IMG/VR virus record: IMGVR_UViG_3300032238_000731
Coordinates: 1-22,683 of that record
Reading direction: 5' to 3' (one strand)
Length of the DNA stretch: 22,683 nucleotides
From: a virus
The notes under the pieces are model-generated. The model worked only from the letters and a program-made list of their open reading frames with translations. It was not told the origin of the DNA and searched no databases. Shown in pieces: positions 1-9,000 of this stretch. Made by a program: the position numbers and the translations under genes. Within the stretch, counting starts at the first letter, position 1, and each line of letters begins with the position of its first letter.

Positions 1-264
1 AAAGCAATCATCTCTTACGCTGATAGTGATTTCCATAATGGTACAATCTATCGCGCTTGTAACTTTAAATATTGCGGACTCACAGACCCAAAGAAAGATT
101 TCTACTATGCAGACGGAACTAAACACTCTAGAGGCAAAATTAAAGGTGCTGAAGGAGAGTGGAAAGAACGTTCCCAAAAACACAGATATATAATGATATT
201 TGATAAAAAACTTGAATGTTTGTGGAAAAATGATAAGTGTGCTAAAATAAATGAGTCCGTGTGA
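1..264 (+). CDS. Mom-like DNA-modification protein (GNAT fold), C-terminal part
   Basis: This is an 87-codon frame open from the window edge to TGA at 262-264; the start lies outside the window. It begins KAIISYADSDFHNGTIYRACNF, followed by KYCG, DGTKHSRG and KHRYI..FDK. A SYAD start, an IY.A..F.Y.G segment typical of the acetyl-CoA-binding half of GNAT folds, an HSRG stretch and a late KHRY are what I recall from the Mom family. In phage Mu, Mom converts adenine in phage DNA to N6-carbamoylmethyladenine and so blocks host restriction. No Com-like translational activator is visible, though it could lie upstream. The gene ends in a terminator and is separate from the structural operon downstream. 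The family call rests on motif memory; another GNAT acetyltransferase is the main alternative. Confidence 0.55.
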   Translation, partial: KAIISYADSDFHNGTIYRACNFKYCGLTDPKKDFYYADGTKHSRGKIKGAEGEWKERSQKHRYIMIFDKKLECLWKNDKCAKINESV

Positions 265-280
265 AGGAAGTTTAATTTCT

Positions 281-310
281 CCCTCTAATTGCAAAATTAG
301 GGGGATTTCT
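281..310 (+). terminator. Hairpin terminator after the Mom-like gene
   Basis: The 10-bp stem CCCTCTAATT (281-290) pairs with AATTAGGGGG (295-304), with one G-U pair, around a GCAA tetraloop of the GNRA type. ATTTCTTATT follows. It separates the modification gene from the large structural genes. The T-run is interrupted, so termination may be partial. Confidence 0.65.
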
Positions 311-314
311 TATT

Positions 315-322
315 GATAAATA
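315..322 (+). promoter_or_regulatory. T4-type late promoter motif GATAAATA
   Basis: GATAAATA lies 31 nt before the ATG at 354, in the only gap ahead of the gene. The T4 late promoter is TATAAATA, recognised by sigma gp55. Similar NNTAAATA motifs precede the next two structural genes (5977-5984 and 11157-11164). No -35 element would be expected for this class. The motif is short and A+T-rich, so position and recurrence are the main support. Confidence 0.5.
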
Positions 323-353
323 ACTTATAACGGAACTCAATAAAATTAATAAA

Positions 354-3300
354 ATGGGTCTTAGTCGTTTAAATAATTTTCTAAAGAATCCAAGAGGTGA
401 GATCATTTATGTTGATCCCTCAAGTTTAGACTCTACTGATAGTATTGAAAATCAGGGAAACTCTCTTACTAGACCATTTAAAACTCTTCAAAGAGCTTTA
501 ATTGAGGCAGCAAGATTTTCTTATCAAGCGGGAAAAAATAATGATAGGTTCGGTAGAACAACGATTATGCTCTATCCTGGGGAGCATCTTGTTGATAATA
601 GACCTGGGTTAATTCCAATTCATGAAGCTCCAATTTCTGGAAATAATTTCTTAGCAAGATCTGGAACTCCTACTAATAATTTTTATGAATTAGATGCTGC
701 AACTAATTTTGATTTAGAATCTCAAGATAATATTCTTTATAAGTTTAATAGTATTCATGGTGGAGTTGTTGTTCCTAGAGGGTGTTCTATTATTGGACTT
801 GACTTAAGAAAAACAACAATTAGACCAAGGTACGTACCAAATCCAGAAAATGATCAAATAGAAAGATCTGCAATCTTTAGGGTAACTGGAGCTAGTTATT
901 TCTGGCAATTTACTTTACTTGATGGAAGTCCAAGTGGATATGTATATAAAGATTATACAAATAATAAGTTCATTCCTAATTTTTCTCACCACAAATTAAC
1001 TGGATTTGAATATGCTGATGGTGTTAATGATGTAGTCATTAGTGATGATTTTACTACCTGGGTTTCGACCAGAACTGATCTTGAAATGTATTATGAAAAG
1101 ATTGGTATTGCATTTGGACCTTCAAGTGGTAGACCAATTCCTGCAGCAGGAAGTATCTATGGCGACTATCCTTCCACAATTGATATTGAACCAAAAATTG
1201 ATGAATTTAGAATTGTTGGATCTCCTGCCGATAGTGTAGGTATTTCAAGTATCAAGGCTGGAGACGGTGCAACTTCATCAACGACTGTTACTGTATCTTT
1301 TAACGCACCATCCTCAGTATTCCAAGTAGACTCTCCAATTAGAGTACAAGGTGTAACAGCTTCTGGATATAATGGACAGTATGTTATAAGTGAAGTTGTA
1401 AGCGCAAGTGAAATCAAATACGTTGTACAAAATCCACCATCCCAACCACTTCCCACTATTAATGGATCTCCTACGGTAACCGCTGTAGTTGATACTGTAT
1501 CTTCAGCATCTCCATATATTTTCAATGTTTCTCTACGCTCCGTATTTGGAATGTGTGGACTTCATGCTGATGGTGATAAGGCAACTGGATTTAAGTCTAT
1601 GGTTGTCGCTCAATTTACTGCGATTGGTCTACAAAAAGATCCAAATGCTTTCATTAAATATGACCCAACATCAGGATCATATTTGGATTATACCTCTCCT
1701 GGAAATGAAAATATTGGGTCAGACTCTAAGGCAAGATATAATCCAAAATACGAGAACTATCATATTAAAGCATCAAATGATGCTATTCTGCAGTTAGTTT
1801 CTATCTTTGCTATTGGATATGCAAATCAATTTGTTGCTGATCAGGGTGGTGATCTATCGCTAACAAACTCCAACTCAAACTTTGGTGCTAGAGCTCTAAT
1901 CGCCAGAGGATTTAAAAGAGAGGCATTCTTAAAGGACGATACGGGATATATTACTCACATCATTCCTCCCAGAGAATTGGAGACAGATGAGATTACTGTC
2001 GAATTCTTAGGTATAGATGTTGGAGTAACCACTTCTGTGGGCGCCGCAGCAACCACAAAACTTTACTTATATGATTATAAAGATCTAGATAACCCACCAA
2101 ATAGTGTTATTCAGGGATATAGATTTGGAGCCAAATATAATGATAGGCTGTATTTGACTATAATTAGACATGATTATGGGACTGAAAAAGTTTCAACTCC
2201 AATTTTAATGGAAGGAACTCCCGGAACTGGAGCTGAAGCTGTTGCTAAGAAATCATTTACAGTTGGAATATCTGGAGTAGGAGTAAATCTAATACAAAAT
2301 AATGTTCTGACCTTAACTTCTCCACATACTTTAAAAACTGGAGAAAGTGTTAGGGTACTGAGTGCTAATGGTTCTCTACCTGATGGAATTACTTTCAACC
2401 AAGTTTATTATGCAATTACCTCAGAATACTCACCTTCTCTACTTCCAAATCAAATTAAATTAGCGCAAACTGTTAACGAATCTATTAACGATAGTCCAGT
2501 GACTATTAATAGTAGAGGTGGTTTATTGACTGTAGAGAGTAGGGTTTCTGATAAAGTTCCTGGAGAAATTGGTCATCCAATTCAGTGGGATTCTGTTAAA
2601 AATCAATGGTTTATAACAGTTCCTGATACTAATGATAACCAAATTTATACTCTTATTAAGAATTATGGGTATGCAGTTCTGGGTGAAACTACATCAAAAA
2701 CATATTTGAAAAGAAGACCAGACCCAAGACCTTTATCTGATACCATTTTTAGACTTAGGTATGTTATTCCAAAAGATTCTTCCATCAAAGGAAGACCTCC
2801 ATTGGATGGATTCATTCTTCAAGAATCCAATAGTTCAATGCCCGCAACAACAGCAGAAATTCAAAAATTCTTTGGGTCAACTTATCAAGAACTTAGCAAC
2901 TCTACGGAATTAAGAAATCCAAAATTCATTTCATATGCTTATTGGGTCGATCAACCAGGGTTTGGAAAAGTTGCGATTATTTCTACGGAAATGCCCCATA
3001 ACTTATTCTTTGGATCCGAAGTTGAAATTCGTAATATTGTAAGTTTGGGTAACTTAACAGCAGAGTATGGTAAAGGATTTAATGGAAACTTTAGAGTCCT
3101 AACTACAATCTCTAGAAAAGAATTTGTCATCTCACTTCCCAATAATCCAGGAATTTTCTTAAGTAATACTGCTGTTAGAACTGCTTCTCTTCCTTATTAC
3201 AAGAGGAAAAAATATCTTGGGACATACGTTGTATATCGTACACAAGAAATTCAAGAATATATTCAGGGAGAAAAGGATGGAATTTATTATCTAACCATTA

Positions 3301-5969
3301 TAAATTCTGGTAATGGACCATCAGTAACTCCATTTAGGGGAGATACGGTCGCAACTACAGATATTTACGGAAATGCAATTCCTGAAGATATCTTATCGTT
3401 CCAATCCACTGGTGACAAATATTTACAACCAATCCAGTATCTATATCCACAAACAAATAGAGATAATCCTGTATCAGATCCTCCTCCTTCAGTATCTTAT
3501 GCTCTTCCCGATCCAATCGGTCAAGTTATTATTAATAATCCTGAGCATAGTATTTCTAAAGAGACTCTTGGAAGATCACTTGTGGACCTTGGTGTTGGTG
3601 TTGGTCTAACGAATATTGTTTCTCAATTGGATGGTCCATCTGTTTCTCAATACAATCATACAATTTACACAAGACTTGAGCATGGATATAACAGACTTAC
3701 TGGACTTACAATTTTAAGTGGCGGTTATAATTATGGATTTGGAGTTTCGGGAACTTTATATAATGCTCGTTTAGTAAATCCTGGAATTACTCCATTTACT
3801 GTAGGCGAAGCTGCTACTGCTGCAATTAAAGTTAATTCTAGTGGTTCTATTACTGGAATTAGTGTAATGGATGGTGGTAGTGCGTATAAAGTTGGTGATG
3901 TTCTTGCTGTTGTTGGTGTTGTAACTGCTGCTGGATCTGGACTTGGTATTCACACTATTGGATTAGTTCAAGTAACTAACATTTATGATAACGTTAATGA
4001 TACTGTTTCTGTACAGGGGGTTGTTCCACCAGTTTATGATGGATATAATACTCTTTATAAGATTACATCAGTACCAACTCCAACTTCACTTGCAGTAAAA
4101 TCTACTGATGCTGTTTCTGCGGCTAATCCTCTTGGTATTGGAGCTACATTTACTTTATATTCAGTTCTTCAAAACAATGCTCCTTCGATAAAAATTAGTA
4201 ATCTTACTTATGATTATAGGACTGGAATTGCGACTGTTAACTGTACAGACAGTCATGGAATTTTCGTCGATAGTAAAGTGAAACTTGGTGGATTTGACCA
4301 ATCTATTCTGAATAGTTATTCTATTGTTAAGAAAATTAATAGTTTCACTTCATTTAATATTAAACTTGGAATTAGCACTGTAGCAATTTCTACTGGTGGT
4401 AGCGATTTAACCGTTTATAAGGCTGGATTTGGTGCTAATGGTGGTGCATTAAGTAGAGAAAAGGAAAGAGTATCTGCTAGACTTGTTACTGAATATGCTG
4501 GTATAACTACTGTTATAGGTGCAACAATTAATGATACCACAGTATCTACAGTGGTCATTCAAAATGTACAAAATTTTGATTTTAAAATTGGAGACTTTTT
4601 CTCAGTCGATGATGAAATTTTTAGAATTAAAGCAGCTCCTGGAATTGGAAGTGCTTTATCAAATCCAGTTTCTGTATTCAGAGGCGTATTTGGATCTAGA
4701 AAGTCTCCACACCCGATTGGATCTTCTGTAAGAAGAATTTATGCTAGACCTTCTGAATTAAGAAGACACTCTATTGTAAGAGCATCTGGACATACCTTTG
4801 AATATGTTGGATTTGGTCCTGGAAATTATTCTACAGCTTTACCAAGTTATCAAGATAGGGAATTAAAACCAGCAGAAGATTTGATATCTAAATCTCTTCG
4901 CGTTAATGGTGGTATTAACGTATTTACTGGAATGAATAATGACGGTGACTTCTTTATTGGTAATAAGAGAGTAAGTTCTGCTACTGGTCAAGAGGAAATT
5001 TTTGACGCACCAGTTCCATCAGTTACTGGTGAGGATATTACTTCAACTTTAGGTGGTCTAAGTGTTGGATTTGATTTAATTACTCCACTTGAAGCAAAGA
5101 TTGATAGATCGATTAGAGTTGATGGTGGATCCGATAACAATGTTACTTCGGAATTTAACGGACCAGTTATCTTTAACAACCAAATTATTTCTAACACAGA
5201 AAGAGGAGTGCAAGTTAAAAATCTTGTTCTTCAAGGTGAATCTGATACAACTCAAAAAATAAGCGTTGGAATTTCTACTCCTACAGTTGCTGGTGATTAT
5301 GGTGATGTTACATTTACTGATAATCCAATAAGTGGTGGATATGTTGGTTGGGTATATACTATTGATAATAAATGGGAAAGATTTGGTCCTATTCAACAAA
5401 CTGATAGATATGTAGGTATTTGGTCGGGAAGTGGATTAAACGTTCCATCATTCTTTGGAGATGGTTCTGGACTCTATAACGTTTCTGATATTTGGGAAAC
5501 CGATGCTGTTGGTATTCATACTATTGCAAATATTGGTATCGGAACACTATCTGCAAAAGTTGGAGTTTCTCTGTATGTAAATGGAAGAGTTGAAATTTCT
5601 GGACTTAGTACATTTACAAATACAACTCAATCTACAAGTGAATCTACTGGTTCAGTTGTTATTAAAGGTGGAGTTGGAATTGGTAGCAACTTAAATGTTG
5701 GTCAAGATTTTGGAGTAATTGGCGAGAGCACATTCGCAAATAACGTTTATATTTCTCCTTTATTGGATGTTACTGGGCAATCTAATTTTGATACAGTTCG
5801 AGTTTCTGGAATATCTACCTTTGAAAATAGAGTTGGATTTGATACTTATGTTTTTGTTGGAAATGGGCTAAGAGTTGCTGGAATCACTACTTTTAATAGT
5901 AATGTTTTCTTCGGATCAGTTCCATATAGAGCTCTAATTTCAAGTTATGCTATTGTCTTTGGGGTTTGA
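354..5969 (+). CDS. Large virion structural protein, pectin-lyase-like N-terminus and fibre-type C-terminus
   Basis: A 1871-residue protein, probably a tail or baseplate-associated adhesin. Residues about 19-60 (IIYVDPSS, then GNSLTRPFKTLQRAL and MLYPGEHLVDN) read like the first coils of a right-handed beta-helix of the pectin-lyase type. The middle carries divergent beta-domains with a PH.L..G..V...G core near residues 655, 879 and 1299, and a GSITGISVMDGGSAYKVGD module near 1160. Around 1478-1497 is GHTFEYVGFGPGNYST, recalled as conserved in cyanomyovirus structural proteins. After about 1690 the sequence becomes fibre stalk: GDGSGLYNVS, GIHTIANIGIGT, STGSVVIKGGVGIG. The last residues (PYRALISSYAIVFGV) end rather abruptly. 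I saw no continuation in another frame. The ATG lacks a clear ribosome site. It is first of three large genes with late-type motifs. No enzyme active site is evident. Confidence 0.85.
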   Translation: MGLSRLNNFLKNPRGEIIYVDPSSLDSTDSIENQGNSLTRPFKTLQRALIEAARFSYQAGKNNDRFGRTTIMLYPGEHLVDNRPGLIPIHEAPISGNNFLARSGTPTNNFYELDAATNFDLESQDNILYKFNSIHGGVVVPRGCSIIGLDLRKTTIRPRYVPNPENDQIERSAIFRVTGASYFWQFTLLDGSPSGYVYKDYTNNKFIPNFSHHKLTGFEYADGVNDVVISDDFTTWVSTRTDLEMYYEKIGIAFGPSSGRPIPAAGSIYGDYPSTIDIEPKIDEFRIVGSPADSVGISSIKAGDGATSSTTVTVSFNAPSSVFQVDSPIRVQGVTASGYNGQYVISEVVSASEIKYVVQNPPSQPLPTINGSPTVTAVVDTVSSASPYIFNVSLRSVFGMCGLHADGDKATGFKSMVVAQFTAIGLQKDPNAFIKYDPTSGSYLDYTSPGNENIGSDSKARYNPKYENYHIKASNDAILQLVSIFAIGYANQFVADQGGDLSLTNSNSNFGARALIARGFKREAFLKDDTGYITHIIPPRELETDEITVEFLGIDVGVTTSVGAAATTKLYLYDYKDLDNPPNSVIQGYRFGAKYNDRLYLTIIRHDYGTEKVSTPILMEGTPGTGAEAVAKKSFTVGISGVGVNLIQNNVLTLTSPHTLKTGESVRVLSANGSLPDGITFNQVYYAITSEYSPSLLPNQIKLAQTVNESINDSPVTINSRGGLLTVESRVSDKVPGEIGHPIQWDSVKNQWFITVPDTNDNQIYTLIKNYGYAVLGETTSKTYLKRRPDPRPLSDTIFRLRYVIPKDSSIKGRPPLDGFILQESNSSMPATTAEIQKFFGSTYQELSNSTELRNPKFISYAYWVDQPGFGKVAIISTEMPHNLFFGSEVEIRNIVSLGNLTAEYGKGFNGNFRVLTTISRKEFVISLPNNPGIFLSNTAVRTASLPYYKRKKYLGTYVVYRTQEIQEYIQGEKDGIYYLTIINSGNGPSVTPFRGDTVATTDIYGNAIPEDILSFQSTGDKYLQPIQYLYPQTNRDNPVSDPPPSVSYALPDPIGQVIINNPEHSISKETLGRSLVDLGVGVGLTNIVSQLDGPSVSQYNHTIYTRLEHGYNRLTGLTILSGGYNYGFGVSGTLYNARLVNPGITPFTVGEAATAAIKVNSSGSITGISVMDGGSAYKVGDVLAVVGVVTAAGSGLGIHTIGLVQVTNIYDNVNDTVSVQGVVPPVYDGYNTLYKITSVPTPTSLAVKSTDAVSAANPLGIGATFTLYSVLQNNAPSIKISNLTYDYRTGIATVNCTDSHGIFVDSKVKLGGFDQSILNSYSIVKKINSFTSFNIKLGISTVAISTGGSDLTVYKAGFGANGGALSREKERVSARLVTEYAGITTVIGATINDTTVSTVVIQNVQNFDFKIGDFFSVDDEIFRIKAAPGIGSALSNPVSVFRGVFGSRKSPHPIGSSVRRIYARPSELRRHSIVRASGHTFEYVGFGPGNYSTALPSYQDRELKPAEDLISKSLRVNGGINVFTGMNNDGDFFIGNKRVSSATGQEEIFDAPVPSVTGEDITSTLGGLSVGFDLITPLEAKIDRSIRVDGGSDNNVTSEFNGPVIFNNQIISNTERGVQVKNLVLQGESDTTQKISVGISTPTVAGDYGDVTFTDNPISGGYVGWVYTIDNKWERFGPIQQTDRYVGIWSGSGLNVPSFFGDGSGLYNVSDIWETDAVGIHTIANIGIGTLSAKVGVSLYVNGRVEISGLSTFTNTTQSTSESTGSVVIKGGVGIGSNLNVGQDFGVIGESTFANNVYISPLLDVTGQSNFDTVRVSGISTFENRVGFDTYVFVGNGLRVAGITTFNSNVFFGSVPYRALISSYAIVFGV

Positions 5970-5976
5970 GTATTTT

Positions 5977-5984
5977 GCTAAATA
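5977..5984 (+). promoter_or_regulatory. T4-type late promoter motif GCTAAATA
   Basis: GCTAAATA sits in the 53-nt gap between the first and second structural genes, 38 nt before ATG 6023. It shares TAAATA with the motifs at 315-322 and 11157-11164. No hairpin terminator is visible in this gap, so read-through plus internal late initiation is plausible. Confidence 0.5.
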
Positions 5985-6022
5985 ATAGAAAGTTAAAAAA
6001 AGTCACACAATAAGAGGGTCTA

Positions 6023-9000
6023 ATGGCTAGAAAACTGATTTATGGTCCTGATATTCTAGGTTTTACTCCATCTACCGGTATTTTAACGGCAAAAGGATAT
6101 ATTCCTGGACAAAGAGTATTACTGATTAATAATCAAACAATCAATACTTCTATTTTTAATTTTTCGGACCCTCTAACAACAGTAACAACAAATTATGATG
6201 GAGTAACAAACAAAACTACGATAGATTTATCTGTAGATACTTCGTCAATGAGTGCAACTGATAAACTTCAGATTTACTATGAAACTGAGGATGTTACGTT
6301 TGAACCCGGCGCTGCTTATGTTGATGGCGTAAACAAATTTAGAGTTAGTGAAGGTCAATCTCTAATTGATACAGACTTTGAATATGGTCTTCAATATTCA
6401 AAGTGGGAAACGTTAAAGCAAGTTAATAATATTCCGACAACATATTCTCTTGCTGCTGCTACACAAGATCCCATTACAGTATCAAGTATTGATGTTAAGA
6501 GAAATGGTACAACTGTAACTGTTAATTGTGCAGAACCTCATAATTTAATTCCAGGATCAATCGTAGAAATTATTGGTCTTGTCGAAAGTTTATACGAAGG
6601 AACATATATTGTTAGTTCTGTTGCTGATGTAGATACATTTACTTATAAAGTAAAATTTAAGGCAAACAAATGGAAAAATCTATTAACTCCATATACCTTA
6701 GTATATCCTGGAGCATTTTATACTGGTTCTGGGGTTAATGTTCTTAACGTCGAAACAGATGCAAATCCTGTTGCAACTGGATCTACAATTACTGTAACAA
6801 CTCTAACTGACCATGGATTTAATGATGGAACCAAACTTTATCTTAAATCTTCTAGAGCTGTAAAAGTAAAGAAAATTGATAGTCCTGTAAATATTATTGC
6901 TGGAACAGCAACAACAACTCAAAGATCAACGATTAATTCATCTACAACTCCTAACGATAGTCGATATTTTGCAAATAAACCTATTATTATTGATGATTGG
7001 ATGGGAGATTTTGAGATTAACTTCCCATTCTCTGCTGTTAATACAACAACTGGACAATTTTCTTATACGAGTAATCAACAGGTTGGTGTTGCTAGAACCA
7101 CTCCGTTGGTTACTGGCGATGCAATTTCATTCTATACTCCTGTAGGTAATACTCTTCCTGGAGGAATTACATCTTTCAGAACATTCTATGTATTTAATGC
7201 TTCTTCTGTAACAACTGGAATCACTACAACAAATAAAATTGGAGTAACGACGACTACTTTCAATATTGCAAGCAGTTGGGGAAGCACCACACCATTTGTT
7301 CCAACCAGCACTGGTAATACTTTATATGGAAATCATAGACTTATTGTTGGTAGAAAAGTTAATAATATTACGAGACAGGATGTAATTACATTCAGTAAAG
7401 CGCATAATTTTAAAGTTAATGATACTTTAGTAGTTGTTTCTCCAAGTGCAGTTTCTGCTGTAACCAGATCTAGATCTAATCACACAAAAAATGAATATTC
7501 ATATTATTATGTTAGAAAAGTAAATAGTTCTACTCAAATAGAAGTATCTACTACTCAAGGTGGTAGAATTGCGAATATTAATAGTGGGAGTTCGACAGTA
7601 ACCCCAGTTGCATCAAATATTTGTGTTTTTGCTAAAGTTAAAGCACATCCATATGCAAATTGCCTCTGGTTACCACCTCAAGTTGGATTTGCAACGCACC
7701 CATATGAAACTGGTGATACTGTTACATATACTGCTTCTGGTGGTGTTGGATTTGTACCTGCAGGATTAACTAATAATGAAAACTATATTTTAAGAAGAAG
7801 ATATCCAAATAGATTCTGGTATGATCTACATCCAAAAACAACTCCTGATATAAATGCTCCAATTAATCTTGTCTTTAGTAATGCAGCTGCAGGAAATGTT
7901 TATGCTGGTATTCATACTATATCAAGATCAACGCCAAGTTTAGCCGCTTCTACTTTTAGAATTTCTCTTCCACCAAGAGGTGGAATAAACAATAACAAAT
8001 ATTTACAATACTCTTCTGGTATAACTGTTTCTGCTGTTGGCGGACTTGTTAATAATGGATATTATTACGCTAAGACAGGAGATAAAGAAACTATTATTAA
8101 CCCAGGAATTAGCACAGTAAATGATAGATTTAGACTCGCAGATGTAACTGCTGAAACTAGCATTTATGCTGTTGCATATTCCAAAAACCAAACTTACATG
8201 GACATTTATGTAAATAATACAAATGTCGTTGGTTATGGAATTAGTGTTGGTAAAATGATTCAAGTTTCTGGATTTGACGGTACTGCATATGAGCAAAATA
8301 TTTTAAATGGATTGCATTATGTTACTGGTGTTACAACTGCTACCAGTGGTACATATAGATTAAAACCAAGAGTTAGGGTATTTTTCCCAATCGCAACTAA
8401 AAATAGATTTAACTCAGTATCAATTGTAGGAGGAACTAAGAGTTTAAAAAATACTAGGGTTTGTGGTATTGTTTCTTTCTCTTCATCTGGTGGAATTGGA
8501 ACTCACTTCTTATACGATAACAATGATAATGCTGCTGATGGATTATATGAAATTGAAAATTGTTCTGGAACTACATTTACATTTAATACTGGTGTAGAAA
8601 TACCAACAATTGTTAAAACCTTTACTGGAGGAACTGCTGCAGGTAATGTTGGATGGGGCACCACTGCTTCCAGTCCACTTATTAATTCGACTTGGATCAG
8701 AGTTTTAAATCACAACTATTCTGACGGTACACAAGTTGTTTATAATGTTGGTACAGGAAATTCTGTAATCGGTGGATTGGTAAATGGAACAGAATATTAT
8801 GTTAGAGTTCGTGATAAAAATCACATTGGATTGACTACTATTGCAGCAGAGGCTGTAGATAGAATTCTTGATGATAATGATTATTTAATTATTTTCAGCA
8901 GTGCTGGTGCTAATGCTGCTCACTCTTTAACAACAAATAGTATTAAGGGATTCCTAACCGGACCAGGAACTGTTGGATTCTCAACTACATCGCAAATTAT

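Noticed and set aside
5880-5969. Possible frameshift truncating the first structural protein
   Set aside because: The end (YRALISSYAIVFGV) is abrupt, but the other two frames after it contain early stops and no fibre motif, and the gap to the next gene holds a promoter-like motif.
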